Assembly (NCBI GenBank): GCA_028287505.1
Contig: JAQBPN010000092.1
Location: 27,219-91,218, forward strand
Reading direction: 5' to 3'
Length of the DNA: 64,000 bases
From: Fibrobacterota bacterium
GTDB taxonomy: Bacteria > Fibrobacterota > Fibrobacteria > UBA11236
A model generated the notes under the pieces. The model did no database searches and was not told the origin of the DNA. It worked only from the letters and a program-made list of their open reading frames with translations. Of the stretch, positions 41,674 through 51,244 are shown in pieces (positions within the stretch are counted from its first letter, which is position 1; each line of letters starts with the position of its first letter). Position numbers and translations under genes: made by a program.

Positions 41674-43614
41674 ATGCAAACCGCAATCACATACTGGCCC
41701 GTAACCTTGGCGTTACTCCTGGCCGCCATAACCGTCCTGCCGTCCTTCCATAGCATCGGCCCCACGGAGGTGGGCCTGGTGATGAAGCGTTTCGGATGGA
41801 AGAAATTGTCCGACGACAACCCCCTCGCCTTCCACGGAGAAGCGGGCTACCAATCCGGCCTGCTCATGCCGGGCCTGCGCTGGAGATTCTGGCTGCTCTT
41901 CGGCGTGCGGAAGTTCCCCTGGGTGCAGGTGCCCGCCGGGGAAATCGGGGTGGTGATCGCCCAGGTGGGGCAACCGTTGCCCATAGGCGCCAAGTCCGCC
42001 GTGTACAAGAACCAGTTCGCCAACTTCACGGATCTGAAAACCTTCATGGATCTGAAGGGCCAGAAAGGCGTGCAACGCCCGGTCCTGCCTCCGGGATCGC
42101 TGGTGCCCATGCATCCGGTGGCATTCCTGGTGGTGACCAAAAACCAGGTATACGGCCTGCCCGTGTCTTCGGAAATCAAGATGGCCGGCCAGAAGACGGG
42201 CAAGCTGACGCCCATGCAATTCGGATTGCAGGCGGAACAACTGAACCTGGTGCGCATCGAGCCTCTGGCAAAGGAGAAGGACCGCGGCATCGTGGACATG
42301 GTGGGCATCGTCACCACCTATGAGGGCGACCCTTTGCCTTCCGGCGACATCGCCAGCCGCCTGGGCGGCTTCGCGGACATGGCCAAGATGGAAAAATCGA
42401 CCGCGACCGATCTGGAGATCATCGAGAGCCTGTTGGGCAACAAGAACAACCTGCACAACAACTATCAGGACTTCCAGGCCTTCCTGGACAATGGCGGCAA
42501 AATAGGATTGCAGCACGATCCGCTGCTGTACGGCGCCTACGCGCTCAATCCCTTCCTGGTCAAGGTGGAACTGAGCCCCATGGTGGTGGTCAAGCAGGGC
42601 GAGGTGGCCGTCATCAAGGCCTACGTGGGATTGGCCACCCAGGATACCTCGGGCGCGGACTTCAAATTCGGATCGCTGGTGCGGCCCGGCCACCGGGGCA
42701 TCTGGCAGGAACCGTTGCGCACGGGAAAGTATCCCATCAATCCCCGTTGCTATGAGGCCGAGTTGGTGCCCACGGCCATCCTCACCCTCAACTGGGCGGA
42801 CACGGTTTCGGCCGCGCACAACCTGGACGCCCAGCTCAAGCAGATCATCGCCAAGAGCAGCGAGGGCTTCGTGTTCGCCATCGATCTCCAGGTGCAGATC
42901 CACGTGCCGGACACCAAGGCGCCGCGCGTCATCTCCATGGTGGGCACCATGAAGAACCTGGTGAACGAGGTGCTGCAGGCCGCGGTGGGAAACCATTTCC
43001 GCGACAAGCTCCAGAGCATGCCCGCCATCCGTTTCATCGAAACCCGCCAGCACGTGCAGGAGGAGGCCTTCTCCCACATCCGCGAGCAATTGGAGCAATA
43101 CCAGGTTGAGACCAAGGGCGTGTACATCCAGGACGTGGTGCTCCCCGCCGAACTGGTGAGCGTGCTGACCCAGCGCGAGATCGCCCACCAGGAAATCGAG
43201 ACCTTCAAGAAGCAACGCTTCGCCCAGGAAGAACGCATCGCCATGGAACACTCCAAGGGAACCGCGGACATCCAATCGGAACTGGCCCGCTCCAAGGTGG
43301 GCGTGGACATCAAGTCCAACAACGCCGCGGCCCGCAAGGCCGAAGGCGAGGGCGAAGCGGCCTATATCCGCGATACCGGTTTCGCCAAGGGCGCGGAGGT
43401 CGAGGCGGTGGGTCTGGCCCGCGCCAAAGGCTTCGAGGCCCAGGTGAAAGCCTTGGGCCCCAATGCCACGGCCCTGGTGAATACCGTGACCCAGTTGGCG
43501 GAGAGCAAGACCCGTTTCGTTCCGGACGTGATGGTCTCGGGCGGAAACGGCGGGGGCCTGGACGGCCTGGCCGCCACCCTCATGCGCTTCCTCCAGTCCC
43601 ATCAGGCGGAATAG
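41674..43614 (+). CDS. Flotillin-like SPFH/band-7 membrane protein
   Basis: The start follows AAAGGAGA at 8 nt spacing. The 646-residue product has one N-terminal membrane helix (about 5-25), an SPFH region in two blocks (IGPTEVGLVMKRFGW; GFVFAIDLQVQIHVPDTKAP to VLPAELVSVLTQREIAHQEI), then a long coiled coil rich in Glu, Ala and Lys (about 520-600; NNAAARKAEGEGEAAYIRDT). It resembles flotillin/HflK-type scaffolds that organise membrane microdomains. The large insert between the two SPFH blocks makes it longer than typical flotillins. It is preceded by a sigma-54 promoter with the same architecture as that of the potassium operon. Confidence 0.87.
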   Translation: MQTAITYWPVTLALLLAAITVLPSFHSIGPTEVGLVMKRFGWKKLSDDNPLAFHGEAGYQSGLLMPGLRWRFWLLFGVRKFPWVQVPAGEIGVVIAQVGQPLPIGAKSAVYKNQFANFTDLKTFMDLKGQKGVQRPVLPPGSLVPMHPVAFLVVTKNQVYGLPVSSEIKMAGQKTGKLTPMQFGLQAEQLNLVRIEPLAKEKDRGIVDMVGIVTTYEGDPLPSGDIASRLGGFADMAKMEKSTATDLEIIESLLGNKNNLHNNYQDFQAFLDNGGKIGLQHDPLLYGAYALNPFLVKVELSPMVVVKQGEVAVIKAYVGLATQDTSGADFKFGSLVRPGHRGIWQEPLRTGKYPINPRCYEAELVPTAILTLNWADTVSAAHNLDAQLKQIIAKSSEGFVFAIDLQVQIHVPDTKAPRVISMVGTMKNLVNEVLQAAVGNHFRDKLQSMPAIRFIETRQHVQEEAFSHIREQLEQYQVETKGVYIQDVVLPAELVSVLTQREIAHQEIETFKKQRFAQEERIAMEHSKGTADIQSELARSKVGVDIKSNNAAARKAEGEGEAAYIRDTGFAKGAEVEAVGLARAKGFEAQVKALGPNATALVNTVTQLAESKTRFVPDVMVSGGNGGGLDGLAATLMRFLQSHQAE

Positions 43615-43639
43615 CTATTTTGATGGGCTGAAAAGATCG

Positions 43640-43662
43640 GCCGCCGGATCCCTTCCGGCGGC
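43640..43662 (+). terminator. Hairpin after the flotillin-like gene
   Basis: GCCGCCGGA (43640-43648), loop TCCCT and TCCGGCGGC (43654-43662) form a perfect 9-bp stem 25 bp after the stop. It is followed by ATTTCCATT, a weak T-tract. It probably ends or attenuates transcription before tag. Confidence 0.5.
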
Positions 43663-43683
43663 ATTTCCATTGGAGGGTTTTTC

Positions 43684-44316
43684 ATGGCGGCAAAGACCGG
43701 ACTGATCCGTTGTCCGTGGGTGGATTTGGAAAAGCCCGACTACGTGGCTTACCACGACGAAGAATGGGGCGTTCCGGTGCATGACGACCGGCTCCTGTTC
43801 GAGTTCCTGACCTTGGAAGCCGCCCAGGCCGGCCTCAGCTGGTACACGGTCCTGCGCAAGCGGGACAACTACCGCGCCGCTTTCGAGGGCTTCGATCCGG
43901 CCAAGGTGGCGCGTTTCGATGCGCGCAAGGTGGAACGGCTCTTGGCCGATGCGGGCATCATCCGCAACCGCTTGAAAATCCTGGCCGCCATCAACAATGC
44001 AAAGCGGTTCCTGGAGGTGCAAAAGGAATTCGGCAGCTTCGACGCCTATATCTGGGGATTCACGGGTGGCAAACCCAAGGTCAACAGCCTCAAAGGCAGG
44101 GGCGACTATGCCGCCACCAGCCCCGAGTCGGACGCCATGAGCAAAGACCTGAAGAAGCGGGGCTTCAAATTCGTGGGCTCCACCATCTGCTACGCCCATA
44201 TGCAGGCCACGGGCATGGTGAACGATCATATCGTCACCTGTTTCTGTCGGAGCAAACCTGGCCGGGGAAAAAAATCGCCTTTTCCCAAGCGAAATTCCTC
44301 CGGCGCGGTACCTTAG
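43684..44316 (+). CDS. tag: DNA-3-methyladenine glycosylase I
   Basis: The start follows GGAGG at good spacing. The 210-residue enzyme excises 3-methyladenine from alkylated DNA. It shows the Tag pattern: LIRCPWVD (Cys10), YHDEEWGVPVHDDRLLFEFL (His24), AGLSWYTVLRKRDNYRAAF and the C-terminal NDHIVTCFCR. Cys10, His24 and the His/Cys of DHIVTC are the expected zinc ligands. Length is slightly above the family norm because of a basic tail (GRGKKSPFPKR). Confidence 0.93.
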   Translation: MAAKTGLIRCPWVDLEKPDYVAYHDEEWGVPVHDDRLLFEFLTLEAAQAGLSWYTVLRKRDNYRAAFEGFDPAKVARFDARKVERLLADAGIIRNRLKILAAINNAKRFLEVQKEFGSFDAYIWGFTGGKPKVNSLKGRGDYAATSPESDAMSKDLKKRGFKFVGSTICYAHMQATGMVNDHIVTCFCRSKPGRGKKSPFPKRNSSGAVP

Positions 44317-44337
44317 TACCCGGACGAAGGAATCGGG

Positions 44338-45882
44338 ATGAAAAGCAGTTTCAAACAGGCGTTTTTTCTGGCGGCGATTCTCGGCGGCCCAGTAGGATTG
44401 CATGCCGGCCCCGTGGAGGACTTGGATGCCTGGTTGAAAACCGCGCGCGCCTCCCGTCCCGTCCTGGCCTCCCAAACTTTCGCCGACGCCGCCCTTACCG
44501 CCTCCGAATGCGCCAAAGCCAGGGATCTTATCTGGACGGATCGGATCGCCTTCGTGAAAAGCGAATGGGCCTCCCAGTGGGCGGGAAAAATACTGGTGAA
44601 CAAAGACAATCTGCAGATGCCGTTCGACTACCGGATTTACGGGAGCAAGCCGGCGCAGGGATACGACCTGTACATCTCCATGCACGGCGGAGGCGAAACC
44701 ACCAAGGCCGAGAACGATGCCCAATGGCGGAACCAGATCATCCTCTACCACCCCAACGGCGTCTACCTGGCGCCGCGGGCCCCCACGGACGCCTGGAACA
44801 TGTGGCACAAGGATCACATCGACGGATTCTTCGATCAGATCATCCAGCTGTGCGTCGCCAACCTGGGCGCCAATGCGGACCGGGTCTATCTCATGGGGTA
44901 CTCCGCGGGCGGGGACGGCGCCTACCAGATGGCGCCGCGCATGGCGGATCGCTGGGCCGCCTCCGCAATGATGGCGGGCTATCCCAACAACGCCTCGCCG
45001 CTCAACCTGCGCAACATCGGCTTCAGCATGGACGTGGGCGCGTTGGACGCCTCCTTCGGGAGAAACACCATCGCCGCGACTTACGGCAAGGAAATGCAAA
45101 AGCTGCAGGACGCCGATCCCGGCTTCTACAAATACCGCGTGCTGGCGCACCCCGGCAAACCCCATTGGATGGACTTGGAGGATACCGTGGCGCTTTCCTG
45201 GATCGACGATTTCACGCGCCACCCCTTTCCGGCCAAGGTGGTGTGGCGGCAGGATACCACGGTGGGCACCAATTCCTTTCCCTCGGCCGGGCCCGTGGTG
45301 CCCGTCAAAGGCCGTCCCACCCAGTACCAATTCCATTGGATTGGATTGCAGGAGCGGAAGCCCCCGGCCGCCCCGGTCAACGTCACCGCGGAGATCAAAG
45401 GCCAGGAAGTAGGCATCGTCGATGCCAGCATCGATTCCCTGGTGGTGCTCCTGAGCGATTCCCTTCTCAATCTCGACAAGCCCGTGCGCGTGCTCTGGAA
45501 AGGCAAGCCCGTCTACGAAGGCACGCCGCCGAGAACCATCGCCAACCTGTACCAGACGGCGCAGGACCGGGGCGACCGGGCTTATCTCTATCCCGTGATC
45601 CTGAAGGTGGCCAAGTCCGGCCAGGTTTCCCTGCGTCCCGGACCGGAGCGGACCTTTGCGCGCGTGAAAGCGGAGGGAGGCTCGCTGGCAATCTCCTTCG
45701 CGGGCGTCCGGACTTCCGGGCGGGCGCGACTTTCCGACATTTCGGGAGTTTTGCGTTGCGAGACCCTGTTCTCAAATAGCGCGAACACGGAATTGCCGCT
45801 CCGCGGTTTGCGGTCCGGTATGTATATCGTTTCCGTAAGGGCCGATGGAATCCGGTCCGACCAGCCTTTTTTCCTCCCCTGA
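44338..45882 (+). CDS. Secreted alpha/beta-hydrolase (esterase) with T9SS-like tail
   Basis: The 514-residue product has a signal peptide ending near GLHA. The hydrolase domain spans about 95-330: oxyanion segment YDLYISMHGGGETT, NGVYLAPRAPTDAWNMWH, nucleophile elbow LMGYSAGGDGAYQMAPRMAD (Ser189) and HPGKPHWMDLEDTVAL, which likely supplies the catalytic His. The pattern resembles poly(hydroxyalkanoate) depolymerase and feruloyl-esterase-like hydrolases. The end (LRGLRSGMYIVSVRADG) resembles T9SS sorting tails. It follows tag by 21 bp, but the two need not be functionally linked. Confidence 0.82.
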   Translation: MKSSFKQAFFLAAILGGPVGLHAGPVEDLDAWLKTARASRPVLASQTFADAALTASECAKARDLIWTDRIAFVKSEWASQWAGKILVNKDNLQMPFDYRIYGSKPAQGYDLYISMHGGGETTKAENDAQWRNQIILYHPNGVYLAPRAPTDAWNMWHKDHIDGFFDQIIQLCVANLGANADRVYLMGYSAGGDGAYQMAPRMADRWAASAMMAGYPNNASPLNLRNIGFSMDVGALDASFGRNTIAATYGKEMQKLQDADPGFYKYRVLAHPGKPHWMDLEDTVALSWIDDFTRHPFPAKVVWRQDTTVGTNSFPSAGPVVPVKGRPTQYQFHWIGLQERKPPAAPVNVTAEIKGQEVGIVDASIDSLVVLLSDSLLNLDKPVRVLWKGKPVYEGTPPRTIANLYQTAQDRGDRAYLYPVILKVAKSGQVSLRPGPERTFARVKAEGGSLAISFAGVRTSGRARLSDISGVLRCETLFSNSANTELPLRGLRSGMYIVSVRADGIRSDQPFFLP

Positions 45883-46085
45883 AGCCTTCCTGCGGCCTCC
45901 GCCCGCATCCATACCTGGCTTGCGTGCTCACATCTGTGAAAAAGAAATTCGCTCCGGGTCTTTCAATTCGACCCTAAAATAAAGAGATTTAAGTCGGCTC
46001 AATCCTATCCGCATGAAGTGCGGAAGGGACGGATAGCCGCGGAAGCGTCATGACTTCCGGGGCCGCGCCCACGAGGATTCGCACC

Positions 46086-47867
46086 ATGGATTTCATAGAC
46101 ATCAAAAAAGCGATTCGGATCGCGGTCCTGGCGCCCGCATGCATCTATTGCGCGGAAGACTATGCAGGCTGGTCGCATCAGGCCGGTCTGCGACTGGATA
46201 CCTCCCCCGCAGGCGCGGATGTGTCCGGTCCGGTCGCCGGATTTCCCCTGCTGGTGCGGCTCTCCGGCGGCGAATTTCCTTTTTCCCAGGCGCTCCGCCA
46301 CGGCGAGGACGTGCGTTTCTCCGACACCGACGGCAAACATCTTCCCTATCAGATTGATCGATGGGATTCCGCTTCCGGCGCCGCGGAGATCTGGGTCAAG
46401 GTGGACTCGATCCAAGGCAATACCTCGGGCCAATCCGTACGCATGTACTGGGGCAAGACGGGCGCCGCGGACAGCTCGAAGGGATCGGCCGTATTCGGAT
46501 CCGCCAACGGCTATGTGGCCGCGTGGCATCTGGGAGGAACGGGATCCCGGCCCAACGCCGTTGCCGGAGGCGCCCAGGCGGTCCCGCACAATTATGTCGG
46601 AAGCGGATCGGTCGCGGGCATGATCGGGCAGGCGGATACCTTGCGGGGCGGTGCGCCGGGGTCCTACCTGGACATCGGGGACGGCTACACGGAATTCACC
46701 GCCGGCTTCACCTTCTCCGCCTGGATCTACTCCTCCGCCGTGGTCTGGTATTCCCATTTCCTCGATCTGGGCAATGGGCAGGCCACGGACAATATCCTCC
46801 TGTCCCGATACGACACGACGCCTACCGCCGCCTTCGACAACTATCAGGACACCGCCAAGAGCACTTCGGTCCACATCGACAACGCCCTGATCCCGGATAA
46901 ATGGCAGTACTGCGCCGTCACGGTGCAGGGCAAGAATCTGAAGTACTACCTCGACGGCGTACTATTGGGATCGGACACGCTATCCCTCCCCATCAGCAAC
47001 GCTTTCCGCACGGAGAACTTCCTCGGCAAGTCCAATTGGCCCGGCGACCTTTATTTCCAGGGCATGTACGACGAAGTGAGCCTGGCCAAGATCGATCGGA
47101 GCGCCGATTGGGTCCGGCTGAGCTACGCCAACCAGAAAAAGAACCAGAACCTGGTCACCTTCGTTCCCGGGATCAATTGCGCATCCCGGTTCGACATCGC
47201 CCGGGACACCACGGTCCCGGAGGGAAGCCAACTCAAGCTGGCCGGAACCGCGGCGTGCGCGTCCCATCGTCTCTGGTCCGTCGTCGACGGCCCAGGGCCC
47301 CGCATCTTCGATCCGGAGGCGGAAACCCTGCTCGTATTCCTGCCGAGGGTTTCCAAAGACACTGCCATCAAGTATCAATTCAGCGCGGACTTCGGGGATT
47401 CCGCCAAGCAGAAATCCGTGGTCGTCCATGTCCGCAACACCGTGCCCGATCCCATATTCACCCTGCCGCCGTCCATCACATGGGATGGAAAGGACTCCCT
47501 GCCCATCAAACCCGTCATAGAGAATCTCTCCGAAATCCTCGCCAGCACCGCTCCCGCCCTCCACTATCAATGGACCGTGGACGAGTCGCCATCGGAAGGC
47601 CCTAATCTGGACCCGGCCACGATTAGTGACCTCCTGTTCAAGGATGGGGAGGTCAAGATTGGATTGTGCCTGGACAACGGAGGGCCTCCCGCCTGCAAGG
47701 CCACGCTATTGACAACCGGCGCCACGTCTTCCCTCCTCCCAAAGGCCTTCGGAAGCGCGCGGCCGGAGGCTTCCCGGAAAGCCTACGACAGCAAGGGAAG
47801 AAGGATGAATCCGCCCAAGGGCCTGCCCGTCTGGATTTTCCTCGCCTCCCCCGCCCCTGGGCCCTGA
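46086..47867 (+). CDS. DUF2341 / LamG-like secreted protein
   Basis: The start is ATG 46086 (an in-frame ATG at 46050 adds 12 residues). The 593-residue product has a short signal region (IAVLAPACIYCAEDYAG). DUF2341 spans about 30-120 (DVRFSDTDGKHLPYQIDRW, SVRMYWGKTGA). The LamG-like domain is at about 140-335 (TFSAWIYSSAVVWYSHF, YLDGVLLGSDTL, GMYDEVSLAKIDRSADWVRL). Ig-like segments follow (DTTVPEGSQLKLAGTAAC; PSITWDGKDSLPI). The C-terminus ends in FLASPAPGP without a sorting tail. It is the third DUF2341 protein in the window and lacks the cadherin-like module. Confidence 0.78.
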   Translation: MDFIDIKKAIRIAVLAPACIYCAEDYAGWSHQAGLRLDTSPAGADVSGPVAGFPLLVRLSGGEFPFSQALRHGEDVRFSDTDGKHLPYQIDRWDSASGAAEIWVKVDSIQGNTSGQSVRMYWGKTGAADSSKGSAVFGSANGYVAAWHLGGTGSRPNAVAGGAQAVPHNYVGSGSVAGMIGQADTLRGGAPGSYLDIGDGYTEFTAGFTFSAWIYSSAVVWYSHFLDLGNGQATDNILLSRYDTTPTAAFDNYQDTAKSTSVHIDNALIPDKWQYCAVTVQGKNLKYYLDGVLLGSDTLSLPISNAFRTENFLGKSNWPGDLYFQGMYDEVSLAKIDRSADWVRLSYANQKKNQNLVTFVPGINCASRFDIARDTTVPEGSQLKLAGTAACASHRLWSVVDGPGPRIFDPEAETLLVFLPRVSKDTAIKYQFSADFGDSAKQKSVVVHVRNTVPDPIFTLPPSITWDGKDSLPIKPVIENLSEILASTAPALHYQWTVDESPSEGPNLDPATISDLLFKDGEVKIGLCLDNGGPPACKATLLTTGATSSLLPKAFGSARPEASRKAYDSKGRRMNPPKGLPVWIFLASPAPGP

Positions 47868-47952
47868 TCTACATTCCCTTTCTTGTTAGCTTTTGCCTAT
47901 TGCGCCGCGCGCCGACATTTTTTCGATCCATCCTTTTCGGGAAAACCGACCT

Positions 47953-48501
47953 ATGCTCAGACGATTGCTGCTTGGGACAACCCTGCTCATGTCCATACCC
48001 TCCGGCGGCGCATTCGCAGGGGAGCGGTCCCTGGCAATCGGCTATGGGCCGGCCAATTCGGTGCACCTGACCCTCAACCGCAACGACTTCGGCCTTTACG
48101 CAAATCCCTTCGTCAGCTATCACAACGCCGACTATTACTCGCAACGGGAGTCCGCCATCCACCTGGGCGGGATGTATTCCTACCGCGCTTTTACATACAG
48201 GCAAATGGAGTGCCGGGCCCAGTTGGGTGCGGGCGTCCACGGAGCCTATCTCCTGATCAAAGACGATTACACCCCGGACCATGAAAACCGGCAATGGGGC
48301 GTGGAAGCTTGGATCCAGCCCGAATTCAGGTTCTACGAACGATTCGCGCTTTTGTTGGAAGCGAATGTTCTGAAATATACCTGGGAGCAGGATGACCGGA
48401 ACCAGGAATACCGGACCCAGGAATTTTCGAGCCCGGACTTCTCGGTCAGCGAACTCAAGGTGGGGTTCCGCTACTACTTTCAATTCAGGAAAAATGGCTG
48501 A
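47953..48501 (+). CDS. Outer-membrane beta-barrel-like protein
   Basis: The start is ATG 47953. The 182-residue product has a signal peptide (MLRRLLLGTTLLMSIPSGGA) and then alternating aromatic/hydrophobic strands (LAIGYGPANSVHLTLNRNDF, HLGGMYSYRAFTYR, CRAQLGAGVHGAYLL, WIQPEFRFYERFALLLEANV). It ends near SVSELKVGFRYYFQFRKNG; a strand with FRYYFQF just before the terminus is typical of outer-membrane barrels. The stop overlaps the next ATG by 8 bp, so it is co-translated with the lipoprotein protease-like gene. Confidence 0.68.
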   Translation: MLRRLLLGTTLLMSIPSGGAFAGERSLAIGYGPANSVHLTLNRNDFGLYANPFVSYHNADYYSQRESAIHLGGMYSYRAFTYRQMECRAQLGAGVHGAYLLIKDDYTPDHENRQWGVEAWIQPEFRFYERFALLLEANVLKYTWEQDDRNQEYRTQEFSSPDFSVSELKVGFRYYFQFRKNG

Positions 48502-49330
48502 GCTCCGGATGCGAATGTCCAGGCCCCGCCCGGTGCCAACGTTATCCCCCCTGATTCTCCTCTGGGTACTGGGCCTGGCGCTGATGGCTTGTGAAAGCCC
48601 CGTGGAATGGCAGGGCGATACGCGTCCACCCAAGGCTCCTTCGGATTCCCTAATCACCTATTACCGCACCAGGCACTTCGTTTTCTTCTACGATTCCAGC
48701 GCCTTCAACAAAGCGGAAGTGATCGCCAACGGCAAGGAGAAGGAAGCGCATCTCAGCCGCATCAATTCCGAATTGAACGTCGCCTTCGACGGGGAAATCA
48801 TGGTGCGCTTGATCCATTCCACGGATGAACCCTGGTCGGGAGAAGCTTTTTTCGAGAAACCGTATTTCATCCAGGAGACCCGTTCCTATTTCGTGATCGA
48901 CCCCGGACACGAAGTCGCCCACATCATCAGCTTCGAAACCATGGGCGTTCCCAAGCTGAGATTTTTCCTGGAAGGGCTCGCGGTCGCCCATGAGCTGGAC
49001 CCCAACCCTAAATGGGCCCGGCTTTGCCGGTACGATATTACGGAAGAATCCGTGGCCGAGGATTTGCAACATACCGGTCAGATTCTGAGTTCCTATGACG
49101 TCAATTATCCGCTCGCCGGCGCCTACGTGGAATGGCTGGAGCAGACCTTCGGAATCGAAAGGTTCAAAGACTTTTACTGGGACTTGGCCCAATTCAGCTA
49201 TTCAACCTACGAGAGCATCTGCCTGCGGGATTTCGGCGTGGAAGCGTCCGAACTGCATCAGCGCTTTATCGACGAAAGACTGAAACCGGCGAGAGGAAGC
49301 AAATACTGTGGCTACAATTCGACTCCTTAG
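48494..49330 (+). CDS. Lipoprotein with HExxH (gluzincin-like) motif
   Basis: The start is ATG 48494, after AGGA, overlapping the previous stop. The 278-residue product has a lipoprotein signal with LALMAC (Cys33). HEVAHI at residues 139-143 is a zinc-protease motif, and FFLEGLAVAHELD about 20 residues later supplies a Glu, as in gluzincins. The N-terminal part reads YYRTRHFVFFYDSSAFN, like basic-membrane-metallopeptidase relatives. It likely cuts or binds peptides at the outer membrane. It overlaps the next gene by 23 bp. Confidence 0.75.
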   Translation: MAELRMRMSRPRPVPTLSPLILLWVLGLALMACESPVEWQGDTRPPKAPSDSLITYYRTRHFVFFYDSSAFNKAEVIANGKEKEAHLSRINSELNVAFDGEIMVRLIHSTDEPWSGEAFFEKPYFIQETRSYFVIDPGHEVAHIISFETMGVPKLRFFLEGLAVAHELDPNPKWARLCRYDITEESVAEDLQHTGQILSSYDVNYPLAGAYVEWLEQTFGIERFKDFYWDLAQFSYSTYESICLRDFGVEASELHQRFIDERLKPARGSKYCGYNSTP

Positions 49331-51170
49331 GTATGCGCCGGCAAAGGCCCTCTTGTCGGCCGCCTGCGCGCTGGGATGCCTGGTCCTTTCCTGCGGGACC
49401 GATCATGTCTCCGCCCCTGCGACGACCGGTTCCGGGGACTCCCTTAAGGCCGTGGTCGAGGGTCTTGTCCTCCCCATCGAACAGGAAGCGGACATCATGC
49501 TTACCCGGGGGGACAGCACCATCAGGACGATTACGCGGAAGGGGAATTTCCAATTGCCCAATGTCGACTATGGACTGTATATCCTGGACGTGCGGGCCAA
49601 GGGCTACGGAGGACGCCGGACCTATCTCTCAGTCAACTCGAAACATGTCCTGACCGGCCCCATCCAATTGGTCAAGCTGCCTTGGCCGGTTTCCTTCATG
49701 GATCCGCAGGACAGCCTGGTCTTCTCCACCAGCGGCCGAGACTCAATCGTGACCATAGAATTCGCCTATCCCATGGACAGGAGCAGCGTGGAAGCCGCCC
49801 TCGACATCGAGCCCAAGGTGGACATGGATATCAAGTGGGGAGGTCCGTCCGTACGGTCCGATTTCGGGGAAACGGTCCGCATCACTCTTCCCATGTCGGT
49901 CCTGGCAATCGGAAAAAAATACCAACTGACCCTGGATACGTCCGCGAAAACCGCCGAGGGCCAATACTTGGAGCGGCCTCTCGGCTTGATCATCAGGAAG
50001 GATTCCCAAGCAGGCCAACCCTTGGCCAGATTCCTCGGTTCCGGTTACCTATTGGGGCCGACTGAGCCCATCGAGATCGGTTTTTCGGAGTCCATGGATC
50101 TGGCTTCCGTCGCCGGTCGCATATACGTTACCCCCGCCAGTCCTTTCCACAGCCAATGGGACTACTCCCGCAACGTCCTGCAACTCATCCCCGATACGCG
50201 TTGGCCGCCCGGCTCCACATTCAAGGCGGGAATCAACGCCGGCTATGCATCCCTCGCGGGTACTGAAGGCGGCGCCATATCCAAAACCCTCCAGGTCGGC
50301 GAATTCACGATGCTGAGCGATTTGTCCTACCTGACGGTCACGATCGAGGAGACATTCGAAACGGAATTCAACCTGCCCGTAGACTCCTCCAGCGTGGACT
50401 ATTCCGTCGATTCGCCCGTCAAGGCATCCTTTGAAGCCATCGCTCCCGGCCGCCTCAGGTGGATATTCATCGGAGCCACGCCCGGAATCCCTTTTACCCT
50501 CAGGATCAAGTCCGTGTCATCCATGTTCGGGGATTCCCTTGGCTCGCCGATCGCGCAAAAGCTGATCCTCCAGCCCGCCGCGTCCAACTTCCGGATCCAA
50601 GACTCGGCCCGGGTCTCGCTGGGACTGTCTCCGGTCAAGGATTCCCTGAATCTCTCATGTTCACGGGTCGCGTACCAACGCATGAATGCCACCGGCTTTT
50701 CCGTGGCTCCGTTCTATCCGTTCCAAGCCGAATGGTCGGCCCCATCGGACGAAAACGCCGTTCTGCATTTCCGTTTCCTCCAACCCGTGCCCTCCGGAAC
50801 CGCTTTCAAACTGTTCCCGAAAACCTCGTCCAACCAAGGCGATACCGCGTCCTTTTCCACCAAGACCTTGGCGCCCACGGAGATCCGGCCCTTTTACGGA
50901 GCGAATACGGTGGCTCCCGGCGAGGACATTATCATCACCTGGAACTCCCTGATTGATACCAGCGGATTCGCGGGTCATCTTGTCTTTGCTCCGGCGGTGG
51001 ATACCGTTCTTGTTGAACACGCGACCAGCAATGGCTTTTCCAGGATCATCATCCATCATAACGCCCTTTCCAAAGCCACCGGGTACACCCTGCGGATTTC
51101 CGGAGTGACGGATCTGTTCTCCCGGCCCATGGCGGACACCCTGGAAACCAGGTTCCGGACCGCCCCTTGA
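49308..51170 (+). CDS. Lipoprotein with SbsA-type Ig-like (Big_5) domains
   Basis: The start is GTG 49308 after GAGAGGAAG, overlapping the previous gene by 23 bp. The 620-residue product has a lipoprotein signal with LVLSC (Cys29). An N-terminal carboxypeptidase-regulatory-like module follows (about 48-120). Several Ig-like domains of the SbsA/Big_5 type are marked by IEFAYPMDRSSVEAALDIEP, EIGFSESMDLASVAGRIYVT, VFAPAVDTV and KATGYTLRISGVTDLFSRPM. Such domains are structural and form cell-surface stalks. It belongs to an operon with the barrel and protease-like lipoprotein genes. Confidence 0.78.
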   Translation: MATIRLLRYAPAKALLSAACALGCLVLSCGTDHVSAPATTGSGDSLKAVVEGLVLPIEQEADIMLTRGDSTIRTITRKGNFQLPNVDYGLYILDVRAKGYGGRRTYLSVNSKHVLTGPIQLVKLPWPVSFMDPQDSLVFSTSGRDSIVTIEFAYPMDRSSVEAALDIEPKVDMDIKWGGPSVRSDFGETVRITLPMSVLAIGKKYQLTLDTSAKTAEGQYLERPLGLIIRKDSQAGQPLARFLGSGYLLGPTEPIEIGFSESMDLASVAGRIYVTPASPFHSQWDYSRNVLQLIPDTRWPPGSTFKAGINAGYASLAGTEGGAISKTLQVGEFTMLSDLSYLTVTIEETFETEFNLPVDSSSVDYSVDSPVKASFEAIAPGRLRWIFIGATPGIPFTLRIKSVSSMFGDSLGSPIAQKLILQPAASNFRIQDSARVSLGLSPVKDSLNLSCSRVAYQRMNATGFSVAPFYPFQAEWSAPSDENAVLHFRFLQPVPSGTAFKLFPKTSSNQGDTASFSTKTLAPTEIRPFYGANTVAPGEDIIITWNSLIDTSGFAGHLVFAPAVDTVLVEHATSNGFSRIIIHHNALSKATGYTLRISGVTDLFSRPMADTLETRFRTAP

Positions 51171-51244
51171 TGGGGGAATGCACCTCCTTTCGGCTCCTGC
51201 GGAAATCCCTTTTCCAATGGCCTGAAAGCCCTATAGTAGATCCC

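Noticed and set aside
41713..43602. 629-codon minus-strand frame opposite the flotillin-like gene
   Set aside because: The plus-strand product has coherent SPFH and coiled-coil regions and a ribosome-binding site; the minus frame has neither.
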